The notes beneath the pieces are model-generated. The model had not been told where the DNA came from and did no database searches. It saw only the letters and a list, made by a program, of their open reading frames with translations. 64,000 bases of DNA from Reinekea thalattae (GTDB lineage: Bacteria; Pseudomonadota; Gammaproteobacteria; Pseudomonadales; Natronospirillaceae), in the NCBI RefSeq assembly GCF_008041945.1, contig NZ_VKAD01000003.1, positions 1 to 64,000 of the forward strand, given 5' to 3'. Both the position numbers and the translations under genes were made by a program. Every line of letters begins with the position of its first letter. Position 1 is the stretch's first letter. Positions 39,683 to 48,473 of this stretch are shown here, in pieces.

Positions 39683-40735
39683 ATGAGTTCAAGACTTGGT
39701 GGAGGCGTTGTCGTCTTGGTAGCGATAACGTTATTTTTGGCGTTACAAGCAGTTTCTGGTACAGCTGAGGCATCAAGTCCAGTGAAAGTTGCAGAGGTGT
39801 CAGGCAAGTTTCAAGTTCAATCTAGACAGTTCCCAGCCAAAGTCGTGGCATCATCGGCGGCGGACTTGGCAACTAAGGTTGGCGGTCAGGTCGAGGCGAT
39901 TTATTTTCAGCCTGGCGATAAGGTTAAGCAGGGTCAGGTACTGTTGCAGATCGATGCTACCGATTATCAGCTTGGTTATGAGCAGGCTCAAGCTAATTTA
40001 ACCTTGGCGCAGGCGACCTATAACCGAGTCTACTCTTCGTTTAAAAAGGGTGCCTCCACTCAAGCTGATCTTGATAATGTTCGTGCGCAGCTAGACCTAG
40101 CTAACATCGCATTGCAGCAGGCTCGAAATAGCTTGGCTGATACGGCCTTAGTTGCACCTTACGACGGTGTTATTGTTCGAGTCACTCCTGAGTTACATGA
40201 GTTTGTTGCGCCGCAATCACCATTGATTTATCTGCAATCGCAACAGGCTATTTTGGTCGACTTCCAATTACCGAGCGACATCATTGCTCGTACCAATGTA
40301 AATGAGCTATCGCCAATTACGGTACGTTTCGATGCCTTCCCAGAACAAGCATTTGTAGCCGAGGTTAAGGAGTTTTCTACCGAATCGGATACCACAACGC
40401 GAGGTTACGATGTCACCTTGACGATGCCGCTTTTGGAAGATAAATCGATCAATGTTTTGCCGGGTATGGATGCCACGGTTGAGCTATTTTTAGATAAGAA
40501 ATCTCATAGCACCACGATAGTGGTCCCTAACCAGGCGGTATTTTTACAACAACAGCAGCCGAGTGTTTGGCTATTGGACGGTGATCGAGTTGTACGCCAA
40601 GTGGTGTCGTTGGGTGCACTATCTGAAAACGGTATTGAAATACTCGAAGGGCTGAGTGCTGGACAGCAGATCGTTGTTGCTGGCGTGCATCAATTAACTG
40701 AAAACCAACAGGTGACTGTTTGGGCGGGTAAATAA
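39683..40735 (+). CDS. RND efflux periplasmic adaptor
   Basis: A 350-residue membrane fusion protein with an N-terminal hydrophobic segment (about residues 8-26). A barrel-sandwich/lipoyl region (GGQVEAIYFQPGDKVKQGQVL) is followed by a helical hairpin, a second lipoyl half (TALVAPYDGVIVRV), a beta-barrel and a membrane-proximal domain. It links the inner-membrane RND pump to an outer-membrane channel, which is not encoded here. ATG at 39683 is preferred because GGAGAGTGG lies just upstream. It is followed after three bases by the pump. Confidence 0.92.
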   Translation: MSSRLGGGVVVLVAITLFLALQAVSGTAEASSPVKVAEVSGKFQVQSRQFPAKVVASSAADLATKVGGQVEAIYFQPGDKVKQGQVLLQIDATDYQLGYEQAQANLTLAQATYNRVYSSFKKGASTQADLDNVRAQLDLANIALQQARNSLADTALVAPYDGVIVRVTPELHEFVAPQSPLIYLQSQQAILVDFQLPSDIIARTNVNELSPITVRFDAFPEQAFVAEVKEFSTESDTTTRGYDVTLTMPLLEDKSINVLPGMDATVELFLDKKSHSTTIVVPNQAVFLQQQQPSVWLLDGDRVVRQVVSLGALSENGIEILEGLSAGQQIVVAGVHQLTENQQVTVWAGK

Positions 40736-40738
40736 TCG

Positions 40739-43700
40739 ATGGTTGATGTCGCAAAGTATTTTATTGAAAAGAAAGTCACCAGCTGGATGGTGACGGCTAT
40801 CCTGCTCGTTGGCGGGGTAATGGCTTTCTTTAATCTGGGTCAGTTAGAAGATCCTGAGTTTTCTATTAAGCAAGTGAACATCTTTACCAGTTACCCAGGT
40901 GCAACACCTGAGCAGGTCGAGGATGAAGTGACCTACTTGCTGGAAGCCGAAATGCAGAACATGCCGTATGTTGATGAGATAACATCAACCAGCTCGGCCG
41001 GTTTGTCGGAAGTGAATGTTCTATTAAAAGATACCGTACCAGGTGAGATTTTGAATCAGGTCTGGGATGAGGTGCGTAAAAAGGTCGGGGATCTAGAACC
41101 TTATTTTCCACCCGGCGTAGGCTCGCCGATCGTGGTCGATGACTTTAGCGACGTCTACGGCATTCTATATGCCTTTGTCGCTAGTGAAGAAAACACCTTT
41201 AGTTATGCCGAGCTGGATAGCATTGTCACCGAAGTTAGCCAGCGCTTGGCCTTGGTTGATGGCGTTTCTAAAGTTGTGATTGCTGGTGATCAGACTGAAG
41301 AAATTCGCATTGAAGTGCCGACTAAAAATCTTGCGTCGATGGGTATTCCCATTGAAGCAATTGCTTCGGTATTGAGCGAACAGAATGTTGTTAATAGCTC
41401 TGGCTATATCACTATCGGAGAAGAATACCTTCGCCTGAGTCCATCCGGTGAGTTTGAATCTGTTGAGGAGTTGGGTCTTCTTAACATTACTAGCGCCTCA
41501 GGGAAAACCGTTAAGCTGAGAGATATAGCAACGATCAGCCGAGCCTATACTGAGCCCAGCAGCCACATTATTCAGTTTCAAGGCAAGCCAGCTATTACCT
41601 TAGGGGTTTCTTTTTTATCGGGTGTTAACGTTGTTGAGGTTGGCGATCAGGTGCGCGCAGAAATGGCGCAGCTGGCCGATGTTATTCCGTTAGGTGTTGA
41701 TTATCAGCCTATTTACTTCCAAGGCGACGAAGTTGATAAGGCCGTTAATGGCTTTTTATTTAGCCTGCTACAGGCCGTTGTTATCGTAGTATTGGTGCTG
41801 TTGGTCTTTATGGGTTTACGCTCCGGCTTTTTAATTGGCCTGGTATTGACCGTTACCATCTTCGGTACCTTTATTGTCATGGATATAGCCAACATTGCAC
41901 TGCAACGTATTTCGTTAGGCGGTTTGATCATTGCGCTAGGCATGTTGGTAGATAATGCCATTGTTGTAGTTGAAGGCGTTTTAATTGGCATGCAAAAAGG
42001 CCGTACTAAGCTGCAAGCTGCGAGTGATGTTGTTAAACAAACAAAATGGCCGTTGCTGGGTGCGACTGTAATTGCAGTTACTGCATTTGCACCGATTGGT
42101 TTATCACCTGACAGTATGGGTGAGTTTGTTGGCTCATTGTTCTGGGTGTTATTAATTAGTTTGATGATCAGTTGGTTTACGGCGGTCTCAATCACACCGT
42201 TCTTCTGCGACCTGTTGTTTAAGGACAAGTCGTTTGTTACTGCAGATTCAGAAGATCCTTATGGCGGTGTCATTTTCACTCTATTTAAACGTCTGCTGTC
42301 GGCAGCCATGGGCCATCGTTGGATTACCATTGGCGCTATGGTGCTGATGTTGTTTGTCGCCATTATTGGCTTTGGTAGCGTTAAGCAGGCCTTTTTCCCT
42401 GCTTCTTCGACGCCTATTTTTTATGTTGAGCTACGTTATCCAACCGGTCACAGCATGGAAAGTACGACAGAAAAGGCTGCACAGCTAGGTAGCTATTTGA
42501 ATGAAGATCAGCGAGTTGATTTTGTCGCTTCAACCATCAATGGTGGCTTGCCTCGTTATGTACTGACTTATTCTGCAATTGAGTCGGATACGAATAGCGC
42601 TCAGCTAGTGGTGCGCGCTTTTGAATCCGAAGATATTCCAGACCTGCTAGCCGACATAGAAAGCTATTTGGCTGAGAATCAACCAGAAGTGTTTGTGAAA
42701 TTGCGACGCATGGCCTTGGCGCCACCAACGGCTGCGGATATTGAAGTGCGCTTCCAAGGTGAGGATGCTCAGGTGTTACGTGAGCTTGCTGAGCAAGTGA
42801 AAACTATTTATCGAGCAAACGATAATCTCGATAAAATTCGTGATGACTGGCGTCAGCCGGTGAAAGTATTGCAGCCTATTTTTGATGTCGAGAAGGGTGC
42901 TGAGCTAGGTATTTCCAAGAACGACTTTGAAACAGCCTTGCTGACTTTTTCAGAAGGACAAACTGTTGGCGTGTATCGTGATGGAACGGATTTGTTGCCA
43001 ATTAAATTAATGTTGTCGGAAGAAGAAAGCGGCAGTGTTGATCAGTTAGCTAACATTCAACTCTATTCAAATGGTCGTTATATCTCGATTACCGAAGTGA
43101 CCAATGGTTTTAATGTTGTTTGGGAAAATCCAAATATAGAACATAAAGACCGTGAGCGAACCATTACCGTTTTAGCTGACCCAGCGTTAGACAGTCCGTT
43201 TATTGCGGATCAGCTATTTCAACAGGTGCGTGCTGATATTGAAGCGATTGAATTACCGAATGGTTATAGCATGGCCTTTGGTGGTGAATATGAAGCATCA
43301 TCAGAAGCACGAACGAATATGGCAAAATTGGTACCGATGGGCTTCCTGTTTATGGTGATCATTACCATTTTGTTATTTAACTCCTTCTTGGAAACTGCCG
43401 CGGTTTGGATTTGCGTGCCGCTGTCGCTTATTGGCATTGTGACAGGACTGTTGTTGCTCGATATCCCATTTGGCTTTATGGGCTTTATTGGCCAGTTAAG
43501 TCTGACGGGTATGGTAGTGAAAAACGGTATCGTATTGATTGATCAAGTGAATGTTGAGTTGGCTTCGGGTAAGGATCACTATCGTGCAATGTATGATGCC
43601 GCAGTGAGTCGTTTGCGACCGGTTATGATGGCTGCGATTACAACTATCTTAGGTTTGGTACCGTTGTTGGGTGATCCATTTTTCCAAGATATGGCGGTTG

Positions 43701-43795
43701 TCATCAGCTTCGGCTTAGGCTTTGCAACGCTATTAACTCTGATAGCGGTACCGGTGTTGTACATTACTTTCCATCGAGCTAAGCGCACTATATAA
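40739..43795 (+). CDS. RND efflux pump, inner-membrane permease
   Basis: A 1018-residue HAE1/AcrB-type transporter with 12 membrane helices and two large periplasmic loops. The proton-relay aspartate pair of AcrB (D407-D408) reads D405-N406 here (GMLVDNAIVVVEG). The helix-10 lysine is present (GMVVKNGIVLIDQ). The substrate is unknown; the TetR regulator suggests an inducible drug, metabolite or detergent pump. Length and loops are normal. A strong terminator follows. Confidence 0.93.
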   Translation: MVDVAKYFIEKKVTSWMVTAILLVGGVMAFFNLGQLEDPEFSIKQVNIFTSYPGATPEQVEDEVTYLLEAEMQNMPYVDEITSTSSAGLSEVNVLLKDTVPGEILNQVWDEVRKKVGDLEPYFPPGVGSPIVVDDFSDVYGILYAFVASEENTFSYAELDSIVTEVSQRLALVDGVSKVVIAGDQTEEIRIEVPTKNLASMGIPIEAIASVLSEQNVVNSSGYITIGEEYLRLSPSGEFESVEELGLLNITSASGKTVKLRDIATISRAYTEPSSHIIQFQGKPAITLGVSFLSGVNVVEVGDQVRAEMAQLADVIPLGVDYQPIYFQGDEVDKAVNGFLFSLLQAVVIVVLVLLVFMGLRSGFLIGLVLTVTIFGTFIVMDIANIALQRISLGGLIIALGMLVDNAIVVVEGVLIGMQKGRTKLQAASDVVKQTKWPLLGATVIAVTAFAPIGLSPDSMGEFVGSLFWVLLISLMISWFTAVSITPFFCDLLFKDKSFVTADSEDPYGGVIFTLFKRLLSAAMGHRWITIGAMVLMLFVAIIGFGSVKQAFFPASSTPIFYVELRYPTGHSMESTTEKAAQLGSYLNEDQRVDFVASTINGGLPRYVLTYSAIESDTNSAQLVVRAFESEDIPDLLADIESYLAENQPEVFVKLRRMALAPPTAADIEVRFQGEDAQVLRELAEQVKTIYRANDNLDKIRDDWRQPVKVLQPIFDVEKGAELGISKNDFETALLTFSEGQTVGVYRDGTDLLPIKLMLSEEESGSVDQLANIQLYSNGRYISITEVTNGFNVVWENPNIEHKDRERTITVLADPALDSPFIADQLFQQVRADIEAIELPNGYSMAFGGEYEASSEARTNMAKLVPMGFLFMVIITILLFNSFLETAAVWICVPLSLIGIVTGLLLLDIPFGFMGFIGQLSLTGMVVKNGIVLIDQVNVELASGKDHYRAMYDAAVSRLRPVMMAAITTILGLVPLLGDPFFQDMAVVISFGLGFATLLTLIAVPVLYITFHRAKRTI

Positions 43796-43854
43796 CCTTG
43801 CGTTTTGCTGGTGTCCGCATTCATTTGTCGGATGCTGTATTAAAAAGCATATTA

Positions 43855-43884
43855 AAAAGGGCAGCTCATTTGAGCTGCCCTTTT
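43855..43884. terminator. Bidirectional terminator after RND genes
   Basis: AAAAGGGCAGCTCA and TGAGCTGCCCTTTT form a 14-bp stem over a 2-base loop, with A- and T-runs on both sides. It serves both the RND genes and the convergent 146-residue gene. Confidence 0.93.
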
Positions 43885-43920
43885 CGTTTGGGATTAATTA
43901 ATAAAAATGACTGGTAGGCG

Positions 43921-44361
43921 TTAATGCAGTTGTTCAGGCTTAGCGCCAATTAGGTGGTGCCACTTAGACATCCAGAGATTAACGGAGTCGATTGGCTCGA
44001 ACAAAACATCCTTAAGCGGCTGCATTTTGGTATTGATGTCGATGTTACAATCGAGATTGTTAAGCTGACTAAACACCAAGTCATAAAGTGCCAACGCATT
44101 GCTACGGCTGTGGCAGTTACGTAATGCATGAGCAAACTCTATAGAGGTTTGTAGGTAGCGCTCAATATTTTGTTCACACGGCTGGCTAAGCAAAATAATC
44201 TCGGCAATTTCAAAGCTGTTACCGCTATAAATTAAAGCCATTTGCCAGTTTTGCTTATCCGCATAATTGCGTGCACTCAATAGAGTGTGCTGCCATGAAC
44301 GTTTGGCTTTATGAATACACTGGCTGACAACAGCCCGATGTTGATCACACAAAAACTTCAT
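43921..44361 (-). CDS. Unknown protein in flavodoxin operon
   Basis: A 146-residue soluble, mostly helical protein with five cysteines (C5, C15, C82, C103, C124) and no recognisable domain. The helical pattern (ALIYSGNSFEIAEIILL .. ALALYDLVFSQL) recalls TPR-like repeats, but that is only an impression. It starts 33 bases after the flavodoxin stop, so it is probably in the same transcript and under the same Fur-type control. It may be an iron-starvation protein; no function is assigned. Confidence 0.7.
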   Translation of the reverse strand: MKFLCDQHRAVVSQCIHKAKRSWQHTLLSARNYADKQNWQMALIYSGNSFEIAEIILLSQPCEQNIERYLQTSIEFAHALRNCHSRSNALALYDLVFSQLNNLDCNIDINTKMQPLKDVLFEPIDSVNLWMSKWHHLIGAKPEQLH

Positions 44362-44394
44362 AGCCTTCTCCAGTTGTGCTTTTGTCTAAGTCAA

Positions 44395-44949
44395 TTAAGC
44401 AGACAATTCTTGCAACAGTTCAGCGCACTCGTTAACCAGCTGTTCAACCCATTTACTGATGCGTTCATCGGTGAGTTCAAACTGTTGGTCTTCGTCGATT
44501 GCTAAGCCACAAAATTCGGTTTTTTCATCGTTGACGGCTTGCGACTCGGTAAATTCATAACCTTCGGTTGGCCAAAAGCCAATCACGGTAGCGCCTGTTT
44601 TAACCACACGTTCATGCAGCCAGCCCATGGCATCTAAAAAGAAATCGCCGTAGCCAAATTGGTCGCCAAGACCGTACAGTGCGGCAATTTTCCCAGTTAA
44701 GTTAGCGGTTAAAAAGGTTTCCTCAGCTTCTTCCCAGTCTTGCTGGATACCACCGAAGTCCCACGTTGGAATGCCAAAAATCAAGAAATCGTAGGTTTCG
44801 CAAACCTCGGGGCTGGCCTCGGTAATATTGATTAATTCGACCTCGACGCCGTGTTTTTGCATTTCAGTTTGAATACGCGTGCCAACGTCTTCAGTGTTGC
44901 CAGTGTCGGTACCAAAAATTAGGCCAACGTTTAATTCGGATAGTTGCAT
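44395..44949 (-). CDS. fldA: Flavodoxin
   Basis: A 184-residue long-chain flavodoxin, an FMN electron carrier that replaces ferredoxin when iron is short. The phosphate-binding loop GTDTGNTE is near residue 13. FMN-stacking segments are PTWDFGGIQQDW and YGLGDQFGYGDFF, with the long-chain insert after it. The start is ATG at 44949 with GGGGGAAC upstream. A Fur-box-like sequence lies at 44981-44999, about 30 bases upstream. fldA versus fldB cannot be decided from sequence alone. Confidence 0.92.
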   Translation of the reverse strand: MQLSELNVGLIFGTDTGNTEDVGTRIQTEMQKHGVEVELINITEASPEVCETYDFLIFGIPTWDFGGIQQDWEEAEETFLTANLTGKIAALYGLGDQFGYGDFFLDAMGWLHERVVKTGATVIGFWPTEGYEFTESQAVNDEKTEFCGLAIDEDQQFELTDERISKWVEQLVNECAELLQELSA

Positions 44950-44980
44950 GTTGTTCCCCCATTAATGCTTGCATAATAGT

Positions 44981-44999
44981 GGGAATGATTATCACTTTC
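44981..44999 (-). promoter_or_regulatory. Fur box upstream of flavodoxin
   Basis: On the minus strand GAAAGTGATAATCATTCCC matches the Fur consensus GATAATGATAATCATTATC at 15 of 19 positions. It overlaps the expected promoter (TATTAT about 20 bases before the start codon). Confidence 0.7.
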
Positions 45000-45348
45000 A
45001 ATGGTTGCGTGGTGCATCGTCTGATATTGATGCTGCCCACGCAGGCACTGGCTGTGATCGGCTAGAGATTTGGATGACTGTTAGAATTTTAAAGATGTGG
45101 TTTTCGGTTAAAAATAAGGTATAGAACGGCGTTTTATCATCTAAAGGGACTAAGCCAGCTGAAAGAAGTTGTGCTAGGATTATTTTGCTCAGTTAGTTAT
45201 GAGCCAATGGCACAGGGGTTATTAAGTGGTTACTCCGTGTGTTTCAGTTATTCAAAGGTTAGGGGTTCTACAGACTATTTGGTCAATGAAGCTGTACTTA
45301 ACACTGCGAATATATCTTAACCAAGCTCCCACTGAAGAGGTGCAACCT
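45000..45348. other. Gene-free stretch
   Basis: No gene or clear repeat is seen between the Fur box and the leader peptide. It is AT-rich and presumably holds the promoter of the small-gene unit at 45349-45592, but I cannot place convincing -35 and -10 boxes. Confidence 0.4.
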
Positions 45349-45372
45349 ATGAACTTTAACTCAAAAGTCTAA
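45349..45372 (+). CDS. Seven-codon leader peptide
   Basis: An ATG at 45349 with AGAGGTG six bases upstream, an excellent ribosome binding site, opens a frame MNFNSKV and stops at 45370-45372. It is followed at once by a hairpin, CTAAAGC (45369-45375) with GCTTTAG (45404-45410) plus inner ACCA/TGGT pairing, and then by the ribosome binding site of the 41-codon gene. This looks like a translated regulatory leader. Confidence 0.45.
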   Translation: MNFNSKV

Positions 45373-45431
45373 AGCACCATTGCCACTTCCTAGGTATTGG
45401 TTCGCTTTAGAACTAACCAGAGGACTTTGAT

Positions 45432-45557
45432 ATGAAAAATATTAAACAGATGGCAAAAAAACAAAAAAATAACAAGCCTAAAACAAAACCTTTAATCATG
45501 CAGCCGATCGCATGGACTGTTAAAGGCGCGTTAATCCATTCTGACCTGCATTTATAA
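45432..45557 (+). CDS. Small 41-residue basic protein
   Basis: I do not recognise it. ATG at 45432 has AGAGGA seven bases upstream. The first 20 residues are very lysine- and asparagine-rich; the second half is more mixed (PIAWTVKGALIHS) and the C-terminus ends in SDLHL. No signal peptide or membrane helix is clear. A hairpin terminator follows 13 bases after the stop, so it forms its own small transcription unit with the 7-codon leader. It could be a small regulatory or nucleic-acid-binding protein, or a peptide precursor; the sequence does not decide. Confidence 0.6.
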   Translation: MKNIKQMAKKQKNNKPKTKPLIMQPIAWTVKGALIHSDLHL

Positions 45558-45570
45558 GGTCTTAATATTT

Positions 45571-45592
45571 GGGCTGGTTTTGCCAGCCCTTA
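45571..45592 (+). terminator. Terminator of the small-protein unit
   Basis: GGGCTGG (45571-45577) pairs with CCAGCCC (45583-45589) over a TTTTG loop, followed by TTACT. It is a short stem with a poor T-tract. Confidence 0.55.
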
Positions 45593-45771
45593 CTAACCTT
45601 CTTACTTATATTTACACCCCATCGCAGTTGATTGCTATTATCCCTAACCTGTTTTCTTTGTGTCAGACCGTTCTAAGAGCTTAACTGTGAACTTAACGGC
45701 TAATCATCGGTCATAACCCAACTGACAAACCTGTCTTGCTTATCCTTCATGCTATTTTGAGGTATTCCCAT

Positions 45772-46638
45772 TTGAATATAACCAACCCGCCATTGCGCAT
45801 ACTCGGGCTTGCATTTGCTGCGTTAATTTTCTTTGCTGCCAATTCAGTTTTTGCACGAATGGCTTTATTGCCAAGTATGCCGACGATGGATCCTGGCAGC
45901 TTTGTTCTCATAAGGTTACTCAGTGCAATCCTAATGTTGGCGTTACTGATGACTATTCGACCAAAGAAAACAGCCAGCGTCACTAAAGGCAGTTGGTTAG
46001 CCTCATTCTGGTTGTTTGTTTACGCCTTAAGTTTTGCTTACGCCTATCAGCATTTAGATGCCGGTTCTGGTGCCTTGGTGTTATTCGGCTGTGTGCAGAT
46101 TGTGATGTTTTTTGCCGCTCGCTATCAGGGTGTAGAAACCCATTTGATCGCTGTGTTAGGGGTCTTGTTGGCAATGGCGGGTCTGTTCTATTTAATGTGG
46201 CCGCTGTTGAGTACACCTTCTATTGTCGGCGTTGTGTTAATGGCGGTTAGTGGCGCAGCTTGGGCTTTATATACCCTGGCAGGCCGAGCATCGAAAGATC
46301 CGCTCGCTGATACCAGCTATAACTTTTTACGAACGCTGCCGCTATGCGTGCTGCTCTTTGCGTACTTAATGATAAAACAACAGCTCTGGCTCAGCAGTGC
46401 AGGGGTTTTACTTGCTGTGGCTTCGGGTGCTTTAGCGTCTGGCATTGGTTACGCCATTTGGTATAGCGCCTTACGTGGCCTTAATGGTGTGCAAGCTGGC
46501 AGCTTACAACTATTGGTGCCAGCGTTGGCGTCGCTTGGAGGAATTTTGTTTGCATCAGATAGCTTCAGCTGGCGGCTTGTTGTATCAACGTTGATTACAT
46601 TAACAGGCATTGCTCTGGTGTTGAAAAAATCAAATTAG
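45772..46638 (+). CDS. EamA-family DMT transporter
   Basis: A 288-residue inner-membrane protein with ten hydrophobic helices and two EamA repeats, an exporter-type transporter of unknown substrate. It shares only general architecture with the other DMT protein (1312-2208). A TTG start at 45772 (MNITNPPLRI..) is preferred because GAGGT lies eight bases upstream; an earlier TTG at 45736 has none. It is convergent with the DUF3299 gene, with only two bases between the stops. Confidence 0.82.
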   Translation: MNITNPPLRILGLAFAALIFFAANSVFARMALLPSMPTMDPGSFVLIRLLSAILMLALLMTIRPKKTASVTKGSWLASFWLFVYALSFAYAYQHLDAGSGALVLFGCVQIVMFFAARYQGVETHLIAVLGVLLAMAGLFYLMWPLLSTPSIVGVVLMAVSGAAWALYTLAGRASKDPLADTSYNFLRTLPLCVLLFAYLMIKQQLWLSSAGVLLAVASGALASGIGYAIWYSALRGLNGVQAGSLQLLVPALASLGGILFASDSFSWRLVVSTLITLTGIALVLKKSN

Positions 46639-46640
46639 AG

Positions 46641-47204
46641 TTATTTATAATAGCTTTCAACGAGGTTGGTGTGCATAACATAGCCAGCAATACCAACTTC
46701 GTTAGTCACTTTTTCTAATTCAATTCGGCCACTCACCCAAACAGGGTCTTCTAAGCTTTTTAACTTAATTCCGTCGGTTTCAACATACACCATTTGGTTT
46801 GGCGGCGGCGGCGGTGTGTGAATACAAGCGCCGTAATAAGGCACTAAAAAAAAGCTTGTGACTAAATCATCTTCCATTTCTAGCGGCACAATAAAACCGG
46901 GAAGTTTTGCGTCTAAGCCTTCGATGGAAGGTTCCATCGGAGTATGTTCGTGAATGGCCATTAGATCAGCATAGAGCCGCTGCGCTTCTGGGTCATCATC
47001 GCCGAGGGTTTGAATATTGTAGGATGAGAAATCCAAAGCATCGTACATAGTGTATTGGTCAAAATCTTTGGGCATGAGTTTATCCCAAGTGATTTCTTCA
47101 TATTTAGAGGCTGCAAAGGCGAGCGAAAAACAAAAAATACAGCTTGCTGATAGCAGGATTTTCTTGGATTGGTTAAGTAACTCGATTCGATTAAGCAACA
47201 ACAT
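46641..47204 (-). CDS. DUF3299 protein of zinc-uptake operon
   Basis: A 187-residue exported protein with a signal peptide (about residues 15-32, ending FAFAA). It bears the DUF3299 hallmark (FFLVPYYGACIH followed by a run of prolines and PNQMVYV) near residues 120-145. Cys and His there suit metal binding. It is last of four minus-strand genes with a 9-base gap after the permease. In vibrios a DUF3299 protein belongs to the Zrg zinc-uptake set; the same role is likely but not proven. Confidence 0.8.
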   Translation of the reverse strand: MLLLNRIELLNQSKKILLSASCIFCFSLAFAASKYEEITWDKLMPKDFDQYTMYDALDFSSYNIQTLGDDDPEAQRLYADLMAIHEHTPMEPSIEGLDAKLPGFIVPLEMEDDLVTSFFLVPYYGACIHTPPPPPNQMVYVETDGIKLKSLEDPVWVSGRIELEKVTNEVGIAGYVMHTNLVESYYK

Positions 47205-47213
47205 CTTTTATCC

Positions 47214-48473
47214 CTATCGCCTTATGATGAGGCCGTCTGCTAATGACCGCCGATACGCATTAATACCCGGTATTAAGCCTAATAAAAAAGAGGCTAGCAA
47301 GAAGCCAATAAGTGTTAGGCACAATGAAACTGAGGGCACTGAGAGGCTTAAGTTTATACCGAAGTTGGATTGAATTGTTGGGGCTAATGTAAAGATTGAT
47401 ACGCAATGCAACAGGTAAGCAATAACGATAGAGCTGAGGCCGTAAAACCCAGATTCAATCACTAAAAGAGTGGCAACTTTTGGTGACGATAAGCCGATTG
47501 CGCGCAGCACTGCCATTTCGCGTTGCCGCTCATTTAAGCTGGTTAAAATTACTGTTGTCATTCCCAGTAATGCAGTACAGGCGACAATAATTGAAACCGC
47601 CATCAGCGCGTTTTCTGCGATGCCGATAAGTTGCCATAGCTGAGCTAAGGCGGTTCCTGGAATGATCGCTGACAGCGGCTCTTGGCGATAGTTATTGACG
47701 TAACGCTGGAAATTGAACAGCTGTAATCGTGAATCGAGGCCAATCATCGCTGCCGTAATGGTTTCGGGCGTTAGGTCTAAGGTGAGTGCTTGTTCGGCGC
47801 TGATGTTTAATCCGGGTATTTTCACACCCGCTTTCCAATCAACGTGGATAGCGGTAATGGCTTCTAATGAGACAAATAATGATTTATCAATCGGCGTGCC
47901 GGTGGTTTTAAGAATGCCGGTGACGGTGAAGGGTTTATCATCATGTGTGGTAAAGGAGGTTTTGCCTAAGCCATGTGCAACAGTAATCTGATCACCGACT
48001 TTGTAACCTAAGCTTTTTGCGACCTTAGCGCCGAGTACGACGTCATAGACTTGATTAAACGGTACGCCTTTATCGAACGCCAGCGATTGGCGGCGGCCGT
48101 ATTGGTAATACTTAAATAGATCTGTACTTGTTCCAACAACACGAAAACCTTGGTGGGAGTCGCCTAATGAAATAGGCACTGCCCATTTAACCTCTTTTCT
48201 ATCCGTGAGCTCTTGGTAGCTTTGCCAACTAATATTGTTGGTTGCGTTACCCATATGAAACACAGAATAGAGCAGTAAATTTAGACTGCCGGTACGAGCG
48301 CCAATAATTAGGTCGGTACCCGAAATGGTATTGGCAAAGCTGGCGCGGGTATCAATTCGTAATCGGTCAACGGTTAGCAGTAACAGATTACTGGTGACTA
48401 GCATGGCTAATGTCATCCAGAGAGTTGCCTTTCGATTCGCCAGACTTTTTAAGGTGAGTCGCAATAACATCAT
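47214..48473 (-). CDS. FtsX-like ABC permease
   Basis: A 419-residue permease of the MacB/FtsX family. One N-terminal helix (about residues 13-35) is followed by a long periplasmic domain (about 36-265) and three C-terminal helices in the FtsX-type domain (about 275-415). Its start overlaps the ATPase stop by four bases. MacB-type permeases usually do not import; with the His-rich protein and DUF3299 it probably moves or loads zinc-binding periplasmic protein rather than free ion. Confidence 0.85.
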   Translation of the reverse strand: MMLLRLTLKSLANRKATLWMTLAMLVTSNLLLLTVDRLRIDTRASFANTISGTDLIIGARTGSLNLLLYSVFHMGNATNNISWQSYQELTDRKEVKWAVPISLGDSHQGFRVVGTSTDLFKYYQYGRRQSLAFDKGVPFNQVYDVVLGAKVAKSLGYKVGDQITVAHGLGKTSFTTHDDKPFTVTGILKTTGTPIDKSLFVSLEAITAIHVDWKAGVKIPGLNISAEQALTLDLTPETITAAMIGLDSRLQLFNFQRYVNNYRQEPLSAIIPGTALAQLWQLIGIAENALMAVSIIVACTALLGMTTVILTSLNERQREMAVLRAIGLSSPKVATLLVIESGFYGLSSIVIAYLLHCVSIFTLAPTIQSNFGINLSLSVPSVSLCLTLIGFLLASFLLGLIPGINAYRRSLADGLIIRR

